A stretch of DNA of 64,000 nucleotides from Sinomonas gamaensis. Lineage in GTDB: Bacteria > Actinomycetota > Actinomycetes > Actinomycetales > Micrococcaceae. This document shows positions 1 through 7,643 of this stretch, piece by piece (the stretch's first letter is position 1; each line of letters opens with the position of its first letter). Position numbers and translations under genes: made by a program. Below the pieces are notes generated by a model, which ran no database searches, was not told the origin of the DNA, and saw only the letters and a program-made list of their open reading frames with translations. The stretch is taken from positions 1-64,000 of the forward strand of contig NZ_SSCL01000001.1 of the NCBI RefSeq assembly GCF_005876955.1. Direction: 5' to 3'.

Positions 1-3
1 GTC

Positions 4-285
4 TCATCGCTCCTCGCGAAGCTCCCCGAGGATCCGTTCGGTCGGGATGGGGCCAGTGACGCGGTGCTGAGCTGTGTACCGTATGCGCCGCCGGGCCGCT
101 CTGCCCAGTGGCAGCCCTCTCTTCGCGGTTCCCGGCACGGGCCCCAGCACGGCAACGCCCACCCCATCACTGGTGACCAGGAAACTCTCTCCAGACCGGA
201 CAGCCCGAATCAGCCGGGCAGTCTGGCCGTGGAGTTCGCTCTCGGTGATCGACCGCATGTCGAGATAGTAGGTCGCCCGAGACAC
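4..285 (-). CDS. Phd/YefM-family antitoxin
   Basis: A 93-residue protein whose core (RSITESEL...ARLIRAVRSGESFLVTSDGVGVAVLGPV) has the Phd/YefM antitoxin layout: an N-terminal beta-alpha dimerisation and DNA-binding unit followed by a basic C-terminal tail that would wrap a toxin. The GTG start at 285 has a GGAAGGG-type ribosome site about 8 bases upstream; an ATG at 258 is an alternative that begins directly at the conserved domain. Such antitoxins normally precede a RelE- or PIN-type toxin, which here would lie beyond the left edge of the window, so the pair is incomplete in view. Family assignment comes from pattern recognition only. Confidence 0.75.
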   Translation of the reverse strand: MSRATYYLDMRSITESELHGQTARLIRAVRSGESFLVTSDGVGVAVLGPVPGTAKRGLPLGRAARRRIRYTAQHRVTGPIPTERILGELREER

Positions 286-335
286 AATGACCCTTCCGCG
301 CCGAGCAGCACGCTTTGCCTGAGGGGAGGTCGTAG

Positions 336-593
336 ATGCGAAATGAGAAAGGCCAGGCCGGCACCGAGCGGGGCCGATCGTTCCGCCCCAGCTATTCGGG
401 GATGCGGATCAACGCCGGTGGCGGCTCACTCGTTAGCAACGACCTCAGCCTGAACGAGGAGCAGGCTGGCCGGGCTATCGAGGCGCTCCTGGCCAGGGCC
501 GTGAAGACGGTCGCCGCGGCCCGTGCCGCCCGCGAAAACCTTCCCGAAATTAGCGGTGCACCATCGTCAGCGCTCGGTGAGGATTCGGAGTAG
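336..593 (+). CDS. Small protein with GGGSLV motif, copy A
   Basis: An 85-residue protein with a good ribosome site (GGGGAGG, 321-330) before the ATG. I do not recognise the family. The central segment (RINAGGGSLVSNDLSLNEEQ followed by AGRAIEALLARA) is shared with the convergent 83-residue gene at 688-939: the glycine turn, SLV, D, EE and a following amphipathic helix match at equivalent positions. The N-terminus is basic and the last 30 residues are Ala- and Ser-rich and probably disordered. There are no membrane segments, cysteines or catalytic motifs. It sits between an antitoxin gene and umuD in accessory DNA. Confidence 0.6.
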   Translation: MRNEKGQAGTERGRSFRPSYSGMRINAGGGSLVSNDLSLNEEQAGRAIEALLARAVKTVAAARAARENLPEISGAPSSALGEDSE

Positions 594-687
594 CTGCCAG
601 CCCTCGGGGACCTGCGCCTCGAGCGCTTCTTTCGCCTGGTCGCACCTCTCGCCTAGGGCTTCGATCCGCTCATATGCCCCGGGAGCA

Positions 688-939
688 CTAGTCAGACGAC
701 GGTGCGCTCTGTCCGCCCGGTGACTCTGGAGGGGTGGTCGTGCACGTTGGCACCCCAAGCCCGCTGTCTTCCGGGAGTAAGCCGGGGATCCTCCTAATCA
801 GCGTTTCCATCGCCTCATCAGCCTCTTCAACACTCAGCTTGAAGTCCTTGCCGACGAGCGAGCCCCCGCCCAGGTCGAGGCGCACATCGGATCTGGGCGA
901 ACGCCTCGGTTGACGCTTCTTGCTTCTGAAGATCGACAT
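688..939 (-). CDS. Small protein with GGGSLV motif, copy B
   Basis: An 83-residue protein convergent with its paralogue at 336-593. The start ATG has a GGAGGG ribosome site about 8 bases upstream. The N-terminus is strongly basic (SKKRQPRRSPRSD), then comes the shared segment VRLDLGGGSLVGKDFKLSVE with EADEAMETLIRRI, then a Pro/Ser-rich tail. The two proteins differ outside this segment, so the shared block of roughly 35 residues is the likely functional unit. Function is unknown. Confidence 0.6.
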   Translation of the reverse strand: MSIFRSKKRQPRRSPRSDVRLDLGGGSLVGKDFKLSVEEADEAMETLIRRIPGLLPEDSGLGVPTCTTTPPESPGGQSAPSSD

Positions 940-1071
940 CTCGACACCCTCCCTGCCCGCAGCCTACGTGTTCCCGTCCTTGCTCCACAGCACTCGGAGC
1001 AGGGGACGCGTTCGCAAAGGTGGGGAGCTGCTGGGGGAGGTCTCTCTTGTCGGGGTCGGACTTACCATGTT

Positions 1072-1087
1072 GGGAACAGGTGTATGA
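1072..1087 (+). promoter_or_regulatory. Candidate LexA (SOS) box upstream of umuD
   Basis: GGGAACAGGTGTATGA matches 12 of 16 positions of the actinobacterial SOS box TCGAACRNRYGTTCGA. The GAAC half-site and the RNRY spacer are complete; the second half-site is GTAT instead of GTTC. It lies 37 bases before the umuD start, where an SOS operator is expected. The degenerate right half keeps this tentative. Confidence 0.4.
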
Positions 1088-1123
1088 GCAGTTCATATCC
1101 CTTCCATACTGGCGTTCGATTCA

Positions 1124-1582
1124 ATGGAGGTGCGGACTGTGGCGTCTGGGTTGAACCCGCTGCGGGTCGATGCCCGGCCCCTGCTCCTGCCCGTCGCGCC
1201 GCAGGCCGTCCCCGCGGGGTTCCCGTCCCCGGCCCAGGACTACTACGACGGCCCGATCGACCTGACCGAGCAGCTCATCAAGGACAGGGCGGCCACCTTC
1301 ATCGTCCGGGTCGTGGGGGACTCGATGGAGGGGGCCGGGATCTGCGACGGCGATGAGCTGATCGTCGACCGATCGCTCGAGCCCCGGCACGGGGACGTGG
1401 TCGTGGCCGTGCTCGACGGCGAGCTGACCGTCAAGCGGCTCTGGCTCACTGCCCGCGGCGTTGTCCTGCACGCGGAGAACTCCAGGTACCCCGACATCGT
1501 CGTCCCCGAATTGACCGAGTTCCTGGTCTGGGGGGTCGCGACCTATGGGATAAGGCATCTCTTCGGTCGGAAGTTGCATTAG
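1124..1582 (+). CDS. umuD: UmuD-like SOS mutagenesis protein (S24 peptidase fold)
   Basis: A 152-residue protein of normal UmuD length. It carries the self-cleavage region AGFPSPAQDYY, with an Ala31-Gly32 bond corresponding to the Cys-Gly bond of E. coli UmuD. The catalytic serine is in GDSMEG (Ser67) and the catalytic lysine in GELTVKRL (Lys104). In the known system RecA-stimulated self-cleavage yields UmuD', which joins UmuC to form the error-prone polymerase V. Here umuC does not follow but lies 15.7 kb away at 17323. The last residues (FGRKLH) run into a short repeated sequence at 1576-1593, which may be an insertion scar. A candidate SOS box lies upstream. Confidence 0.9.
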   Translation: MEVRTVASGLNPLRVDARPLLLPVAPQAVPAGFPSPAQDYYDGPIDLTEQLIKDRAATFIVRVVGDSMEGAGICDGDELIVDRSLEPRHGDVVVAVLDGELTVKRLWLTARGVVLHAENSRYPDIVVPELTEFLVWGVATYGIRHLFGRKLH

Positions 1583-1593
1583 ATGCAGGATTC
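1576..1593 (+). repeat. Direct repeat, copy 1 (end of umuD)
   Basis: GCATTAGATGCAGGATTC matches 16 of 18 bases of GCATCAGATGCATGATTC at 1684-1701. This copy overlaps the umuD stop codon. The pair flanks the short gap between umuD and the recombinase gene, so the repeats are candidates for recombinase binding or attachment sites. Their role is inferred. Confidence 0.5.
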
Positions 1594-1683
1594 CTGGCGG
1601 CTGCCAGGCAGGAAGTGCTGTCAGGAGACTAACCCGCGATCCTTTTGTCCTGCCCGATCCATGGTCGTTAGCGGGTAAGATTC

Positions 1684-1701
1684 GCATCAGATGCATGATT
1701 C
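1684..1701 (+). repeat. Direct repeat, copy 2 (before recombinase gene)
   Basis: GCATCAGATGCATGATTC, the second copy, lies 108 bases from the first and ends 10 bases before the recombinase start codon. Between the copies lies a small inverted repeat (CCTGGC...GCCAGG at about 1593-1608). I found no third copy just upstream of umuC. Confidence 0.5.
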
Positions 1702-1710
1702 GGCCTTCTG

Positions 1711-2841
1711 ATGATTGGGGTGAATGTGGCCAAGGGAGTCCCTCAGGGCTCGGTATCGCTCGTGCTCGCCCCCGATGTCTCCTTCCTGCGAGAAGACGAG
1801 GCGGTCTTCGAGGCAATGGTTGAGGGATGGAAGGCGCAGCGGATAGGCGGACGGGGCCTCAAGCGAGCGTCGGTCGAGAAGACTGCGGCGATCGTCCGGC
1901 GGTTCCAGGAGCTCACCAACGAATTCCCATGGCGCTGGAGCGCCCAAATGTTCGACGAGTGGATGACCGATCTTGTCAGTGCGCGAGCACTCGCACCGAC
2001 CACTATCCGCTCGTACCAGTACGCCGTCCGATCGTTCTGCGCCTACCTCTGCTCCGAACACTATGGGTGGGTCCAAGAGTGCGAGCGGCGGTTCGGGGAT
2101 CACCCGACTCAGATCTGCCACGAGGAGAACACCCTCAAGCACCTTCAGGACTGTGAGGGCCGCCCTGGGCGGCGGCCTTTGTCACGCAATGAGGTGCAAG
2201 CATTGCTCGACCGGGCGGACTCGGAGGTCGAAGCCAGGCTGGACTCCGGACGAAAAGGGGCGCTGACCGCCTACCGTGACGCGACGCTGCTGAAGGTCAT
2301 GTATGCGTGGGGGCTGCGCGACAACGAGGCGGCGAAGCTGGACATCACTGACTTCTATCGGAACCCGCACGCGCCACAGTTCGGCGGCTACGGGATGCTG
2401 CACGTGAGGCACGGAAAGTCCTCTGCGGGCGGGGCGCCCAAGCGACGCTCAGTCGTCTCAATGCACGACTGGGCGGTGGAGGCGATTCAGGACTACATCG
2501 AGAATGTCCGTCCCATGGCCGTGAAGGCCAAGTCCAGTGCTCTCTGGTTGACCGAGCGCGGGACCCGGCTGGGAACCAAGGAGATCCCCGATCGCTTTGC
2601 CTACTACCGGGACGAAGCCGGCCTCGACCCTGACCTCACGCCCCACTGTCTGCGCCTCAGCTACGTCACGCATCTGATCGAGAATGGGGTGGACCCCGTG
2701 TTCGTCCAGCAGCAGGTCGGCCACGCCTTTCAGTCCACGACCGCCGCCTACACGGCGGTCAGCACGGACTTCAAGAACAGGATGCTCAAAGATGCCATCA
2801 GCAAGGTGATGCTGCCCAGCAGCAGAGGAGACGTGCAATGA
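1711..2841 (+). CDS. Tyrosine recombinase (phage-integrase family)
   Basis: A 376-residue site-specific recombinase. The N-terminal SAM-like core-binding domain spans roughly residues 25-130 and the catalytic domain residues 165-365. Active-site residues are visible in order: Arg in WGLRDNEAAKL, Lys in RHGKSSAGG, HCLR (His-x-x-Arg), then VGHAF and the nucleophile in TAAYTAVS. It should cut and rejoin DNA through a phosphotyrosine intermediate. Its stop codon overlaps the start of the small HTH gene (ATGA at 2838), and that gene overlaps the zinc-ribbon gene, so the three form one translationally coupled module. The start is uncertain; GTG codons at 1720 and 1726 are alternatives. Repeats at 1576 and 1684 lie just upstream. 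Confidence 0.9.
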   Translation: MIGVNVAKGVPQGSVSLVLAPDVSFLREDEAVFEAMVEGWKAQRIGGRGLKRASVEKTAAIVRRFQELTNEFPWRWSAQMFDEWMTDLVSARALAPTTIRSYQYAVRSFCAYLCSEHYGWVQECERRFGDHPTQICHEENTLKHLQDCEGRPGRRPLSRNEVQALLDRADSEVEARLDSGRKGALTAYRDATLLKVMYAWGLRDNEAAKLDITDFYRNPHAPQFGGYGMLHVRHGKSSAGGAPKRRSVVSMHDWAVEAIQDYIENVRPMAVKAKSSALWLTERGTRLGTKEIPDRFAYYRDEAGLDPDLTPHCLRLSYVTHLIENGVDPVFVQQQVGHAFQSTTAAYTAVSTDFKNRMLKDAISKVMLPSSRGDVQ

Positions 2842-3191
2842 AGGTCATCGGATACGAGTGGAGGCTCCGGCAGGTGATGGCCGAGGCCGGGATGTTCTCC
2901 ACCACCAAGCTCATCCCCGAGCTCGAGGCTCGCGGGATCCACCTCTCCGCCAGCCAGGTCTACCGTCTCGCCGCAGAGAAGCCCGAACGGCTGAACCTGA
3001 ACGTCCTCGCGGCCCTGATGGACATCTTCGGCTGCAGCGCAGACGACCTCGTCCGCTCCGTCGACCTCGGCGCCGGTTCCGCGCGGACGACCGGCACTGA
3101 CGCCGGCGCGCCGGAGCCTTCGAGCGGAACCCTTCGCGCATCGGGGCTGCGGCCGAAGAGGGCCAGGATCCTTCCAGCCGGCGATGACTGA
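2838..3191 (+). CDS. Small XRE-type helix-turn-helix protein
   Basis: A 117-residue protein with a Cro/C1-type HTH in about residues 20-75 (LIPELEARGIHLSASQVYRL, then LNLNVLAALMDIFGCSADDL) and a disordered Gly/Ala/Ser-rich basic tail. The ATG overlaps the recombinase stop codon, and the end overlaps the next gene by 8 bases, so all three are probably made from one message. A regulator or accessory DNA-binding factor of the recombination module is the natural reading, but that role is inferred from context. Confidence 0.8.
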   Translation: MKVIGYEWRLRQVMAEAGMFSTTKLIPELEARGIHLSASQVYRLAAEKPERLNLNVLAALMDIFGCSADDLVRSVDLGAGSARTTGTDAGAPEPSSGTLRASGLRPKRARILPAGDD

Positions 3192-5662
3192 GGGGGTCAC
3201 GGCGGCCGTCGTGGAGCTGATCGGCAGCGTCGAAAGGGGCGTCTCGGCAGTGCGCATCGAGGCAGTCGTCGCCGCGAAGGCCTCCAAACACGCGCACCGG
3301 GTGCGGCTTCTCGGGCATCTCCGAGACGATCCCGGAGTCCTGGTCTCGGGTGCCGACTCCATGCCGAGGGTGCTCCAGCGCATCATCGAGGCCCTGATCG
3401 ACGCGGGCGCCACCACGCTCCGGCTCCCGCGCTGCCCCAGATGTGGTGCCGAACGCCTCCTTCCCGAGCACCTCGACGGACGGCCAATCTGCTCGACCTG
3501 CTACGGGCGGGCGCGCAAGAGAACCATCACCTGCCATCGCTGCGGTCGAGAGCGCCGGCTCGGCTCCGCCTTCGGCGACGCCGACTACTGCGGCGCCTGC
3601 TGGCGGGACATGTACGACGACGCCGAGGCGATGTTCCTCGACGCCGCCGGCCTCGCGCTCCGCACCTCGATCCCGCCGCCCTAGCCCAGGCCTTCCGGGG
3701 CCTCGCGGCGACGCCCGGACGCCGGCTCCGCTTCGCGCTCGACTTTGTAGAGAACGGCGCAGACTGGTTCGAGGAGCCAGCCTCCGGCTCGGCTCTCTTC
3801 GCTACCCTCTATGCGGCCCTGCGCGCCATCATCCCCGACCTTGCACCACTCGTATGCGGCCATTGCGGGCAGGACCGCAAGCTGGCGAATGTCCACGAGG
3901 GTTTGCGCTGCTGTGCACGGTGCTATGACACACTCCGCGTCAGCGAATGCGGAGGCTGCGGCCGCACCGCTCCCATGGCGAGCCGGACGTCCGACGGCAC
4001 CGGACTGTGCCAAAGCTGCGCAAAGACGCTCGACGAAGCGCAAGCCCAATGCATCCGGTGCGGCACCCTCCGTCCCATCGCCTTCCGGGGGCCCAACGGC
4101 CCGGTATGCGCGCCCTGCCGGACCCGCGAGAACATCGGCACTTGCACCAAATGCGGGCGGGATGGCCCCTGCCGGTTCGCCGGGACATCCAAGGCCGTGT
4201 GCGAGAACTGCCGCCGAGCAAGGGAGGCCTGCTCCCTCTGCTTGAACGAGCGCATCGTGTCAACCCGCGACGAGCAGGGCGCACCGATCTGCAAGAGCTG
4301 CAACCGGGGCCAAGAGCCGTGCAGCCAGTGCGGTCGCGAGCGGGTTGTCGTCGGCCGCGCCGACGGCGAACCCCTGTGCGACTACTGCTACCCGCGGCAT
4401 CCATCGAGCTTTCGGGACTGCAGCCGGTGCGCCCAGCACGCCAAACTCTGTTCGAGCGGGCTCTGCGACGCGTGCACCGCCGACGAGAAGCTAGCCTCCC
4501 TGTTCCCGCCCGACTTGCTCGAGCGCAGCGAGGGCGCCAGGAAGATGCTCGCCGTCCTCTGCTCCGGCAATCCCGGGACGATCCTGAACGCGTTCAACCG
4601 TAAACGCTCAGTCGCCGTCCTCAGAAGGGTTCTGGCCGCCCCCGAAATGCCGACCCACGAATCGATCGACACACTCGGCCCCGCCAGACGACCCGGGCGG
4701 TCAGGGCGCTGCTCGTCGAGCACGGGCTCCTGCCGGCCCGCGACATGCACCTCGCACGATTCGAGGCCTGGATAGAAGTTGCAGGGGAGGACATCAAGGA
4801 CACCCAAGAGCGGAGGGCATTCGTCCAGTTCGCCAGATGGCAGCACCTTCGCAACCTGAGAGACAGGGGCGAGCCCCTCCACCACTCCCTGGCATCCAGC
4901 CGCCGCGCAGAGCTGAGGACCGTGGTCAAACTCCTCGTCTGGGCCAGACACCGCGGCAAGACCCTGGCCGACCTCGACCAAGCGGACATCGACACGTGGG
5001 CCATGACCGGCAGACAGCCGCACCTCGTTGCGAAGTTCCTCGACTGGGCGCGCGCAAACCACCGATCCCGGCAGCTGGCAGTGGCCCGCCCTCCCCGCCA
5101 CTACCTCATAGTCGGTGGGATCCATGACGAACAGCGAGGTCTGAAACTGGCGGCCGTCCTAGACGACGGCACCATTCTGCCGGGGACAAAGCTCGCCGCC
5201 GCACTGGTGCTCCTGTTCGGGATCAGACCCCTGCGCATAAGCCGCATCCGACTCGCCGACGTCGAGCACAGCGACGGAGCGGCAACAATCCGATTCGGCA
5301 AGGCGCCCCTTCAACTGCCTCCAACGCTCGCCGGCCTGGCTGCAGAGGGCTGCTCCGATCGCAGCGCGCGAAGGATGCTAGGACCGGTTGAGGACTGGGA
5401 ATGGCTGTATCCCGGCGCTCGGCCAGGAGCACCCCTGACATCGGCCTCGCTCATTCGGCGTCTGGCCGCCATCGGAGTCTTCGTCGCTTCAGCTCGTACC
5501 GGAGCGCTCACCTCGCTGGCCCAGCAACTCCCAGCAGTGGTGCTCGCAGACCTGACCGGGATCCACATCGGCACCGCCGTTCGGTGGTCCAACGCCACGG
5601 CGGCGAGCAATTCCCGGTACGCCGGTTTGCTCCTTGCGCCCGATGGTGCGCCGCCAGCCTGA
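3184..5662 (+). pseudogene. Nine-zinc-ribbon protein with recombinase-like C-terminus, two frameshifts
   Basis: Three consecutive open frames (3184-3684, then to about 4685, then to 5662) read as one protein of about 826 residues when one base is restored near 3680 and one near 4685. Both breaks lie in C runs (GCCC before TAG; CCCC in GGCCCCGCC). Nine four-cysteine units (CxxC...CxxC) follow one another from about residue 80 to residue 440, e.g. CPRCGAERLL...CSTC, CHRCGRERRL...CGAC, CGHCGQDRKL...CARC. The last 300 residues resemble a degraded tyrosine recombinase: core-binding helices, then LLFGIRPLRISRIRLADV at the first-arginine box, RFGKAPLQLP, and ADLTGIHIGTAVRWSNA in place of the GH box. 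The usual nucleophile context is not evident. It is the third gene of the module. The frameshifts may be real decay or consensus errors. Confidence 0.75.
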
Positions 5663-5946
5663 CATAGCCATCCGACCTCCGAATTGGCGAGGCGCCCGAG
5701 ACCGAGTCGGGTCAATTTCGCGTTCGCTCCAGAGGCAGTCACTGCTCGCTCCAGCAGAGATGGGGAGCCTCGACGGCTCAGATGCGGAACCCACGACAAG
5801 GCCGCAGTAATAGCAGGGGTGCCTTCCCACCCTCGTCTGGAGGCGTGTCAAGAAAATCTGCCGAGGTGTTTTCTTCCTGCAGGATCTCCTATAGGATTTC
5901 CAATAGTATGATGGAGATCACAGCGAGAACCGAGAGGAGAGCGAGC
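5663..5946. other. Gap and leader upstream of the flavoprotein operon
   Basis: About 280 bases without a convincing gene, between the end of the recombinase module and the catabolic operon. Upstream-extended readings of the flavoprotein frame show no protein-like content here. The only clear element is the 16-bp operator at 5890-5905; the operon promoter should overlap or adjoin it. Confidence 0.5.
5890..5905 (+). promoter_or_regulatory. Operator site A (putative GntR binding site)
   Basis: TATAGGATTTCCAATA. It shares the frame TATAG-N5-C-C(T/A)AT with the sites at 14113 and 15364. It lies 41 bases before the preferred GTG start of the flavoprotein gene, a position suited to repression. Binding by the GntR protein encoded at 13335-14033 is inferred from the shared pattern and gene arrangement. 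Confidence 0.6.
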
Positions 5947-7608
5947 GTGGGCAGTAGCACAAGCACTGGGGACGAGGCTCCCGAGCAGTCTTTCGAGGTC
6001 GCAGTGGTCGGCTCCGGAGGCGCTGGTCTGGTTGCCGCCTGCGCAGCATCAGACCTTGGGCTCTCTGTCGTCGTGTTAGAGGGCTCGGAGCAGCTGGGAG
6101 GCACGACCGCACTGTCCGGAGGGCAGCTGTGGGTGCCCTGCAATGCGCCCATGGCCCGCGCGGGCAGGGAGGACTCTGCGGGGCGCGCTATGGCGTATCT
6201 GCGGCGTGTCGCCTGCGGCTCTACGTCGAACGAACGCCTCGCGTCATTCATTGAGGATGGGCCGAAGTTCGTGGACTACCTCGAGGGCGAGTTGGACATT
6301 CCTTTGGTGAGCATCGAGCGCGGCGACTACCACCCCGACTGGGAGGGCGCCGCTATCGGAAGGTCTCTCGAGCCGCTTCCAGTGCCGACGGCCGAGATCC
6401 AGTCTTGGCGCGAGCGGATCCGCGTCTCACCTGTCCGGCGCCGGATCACCGGCCCCGAGTCCACGTCCGGGGTGGCGGCAGAAGAGGTACTGCGGCGGGA
6501 GGCATCGGATGTGCGGACCCAGGGCGCCGGTCTCGTGGCAGGGCTCGTCCGGGCCGCGCTCCGTCGGGGCGTCCGCCTGGAGGTCGCAGCCAAGGTCGTC
6601 TCCGCCGTCCGGTCGGAGCACGGCGGCTTCGTCCTCACCATCGAGAGCCACGACGGTCAGGAAGTCCTCGCTGCCTCCCACCTTGTCATCGCGGCTGGCG
6701 GCTTCGCGCGCAACGATGACCTGCGCCGTGATTTCCTGCCCCTTGTCGACATTGTGGCCACGTGCGGGCCCGGTTCGCGAGGGGACTCGCTCCGTCTCGG
6801 CCTGGCGCTCGGCGGGCGGCTCCACGGCATGTCCGAGGCATGGTGGACCCCTGCGGTCGCCATCCCGGGCGAGACCATCGACGGGGAGCCGTTCAACCGC
6901 AACGTCGTACGGGAGCTGGCCTATCCGGGATCCATCCTCGTCAATGCCTCCGGACACCGGTTCGTGGACGAGGCGAGCTCGTACAACGACCTCGGAAAGG
7001 CCTTCCTGGCCTTCGATCCCCAGTCCCACACCTTCCCCAACGAGAAGGCATGGCTGGTCTTCGACAACCGGTTCAAGACCACCACAGCTGTCGTGGGAGC
7101 CCGGCCTGACCAGCGGCCGGAATGGATGCTGGAAGCCCCAGACCTCGGCTCACTCGCCGCCAGGGCCGGGATAGATCCGGTCGGGCTCTCAGCGACGGTG
7201 TCGTCCTTCAACGGTGCCGCCGCGGCAGGCATCGATCCAGAATTCGGCAGAGGGAACAACCCGCATGACCGATACAACGGCGACGCCGAGCACAGGCCCA
7301 ACCCCTGTCTGGCTCCGCTGACCGAACCGCCCTTCTTCGCCGTCCCGATCCGCATTGGAGCGAACGGGACTAAAGGAGGGCTCGCTGTCGATAGCCGCTC
7401 ACGCGTGCTCGGCATGGACGGCGAACCAGTAGAAGGCCTCTTCGCCGTCGGCGAGGCCGCCGCCGCACTGATGGGCCCGGGCTACGCCGGATCCGGTGCA
7501 TCCCTCGGCCCTGCACTCACTGAGGCCTGGTCCCTCGCGAAGAACCTGCACGGCACTCACACCACGAACCGGCTAGGCGCCAACCCCCTGGCAACCGCCC
7601 CGCACTGA
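5947..7608 (+). CDS. FAD-dependent oxidoreductase (3-ketosteroid dehydrogenase/fumarate reductase flavoprotein family)
   Basis: A 553-residue flavoprotein. The ADP-binding fingerprint is VVGSGGAGLVAACAASDLGL, followed by an acidic residue (VVVLEGSEQLGG) and the FAD_binding_2 signature TTALSGGQLWVP. The C-terminal FAD-contact region is NGTKGGLAVDSRSRVLG...GLFAVGEAAAALMGPGYAGSG. The family dehydrogenates or reduces activated C-C bonds in ketosteroids, cyclic ketones or unsaturated acids. I chose the GTG at 5947 because GAGAGGAGA stands just before it and the operator at 5890-5905 would overlap the leader of the ATG alternatives at 5908/5911. It is the first gene of the catabolic operon, 35 bases before the transporter gene. 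The substrate is unknown. Confidence 0.85.
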   Translation: MGSSTSTGDEAPEQSFEVAVVGSGGAGLVAACAASDLGLSVVVLEGSEQLGGTTALSGGQLWVPCNAPMARAGREDSAGRAMAYLRRVACGSTSNERLASFIEDGPKFVDYLEGELDIPLVSIERGDYHPDWEGAAIGRSLEPLPVPTAEIQSWRERIRVSPVRRRITGPESTSGVAAEEVLRREASDVRTQGAGLVAGLVRAALRRGVRLEVAAKVVSAVRSEHGGFVLTIESHDGQEVLAASHLVIAAGGFARNDDLRRDFLPLVDIVATCGPGSRGDSLRLGLALGGRLHGMSEAWWTPAVAIPGETIDGEPFNRNVVRELAYPGSILVNASGHRFVDEASSYNDLGKAFLAFDPQSHTFPNEKAWLVFDNRFKTTTAVVGARPDQRPEWMLEAPDLGSLAARAGIDPVGLSATVSSFNGAAAAGIDPEFGRGNNPHDRYNGDAEHRPNPCLAPLTEPPFFAVPIRIGANGTKGGLAVDSRSRVLGMDGEPVEGLFAVGEAAAALMGPGYAGSGASLGPALTEAWSLAKNLHGTHTTNRLGANPLATAPH

Positions 7609-7643
7609 CGGGCTGCATCCCCACCCCCGAAAGGAGGCCCCCC

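Noticed and set aside
3184-4775. Programmed -1 frameshifting in the zinc-ribbon gene
   Set aside because: Neither break shows a proper X-XXY-YYZ heptamer; simple base loss in C runs explains both.
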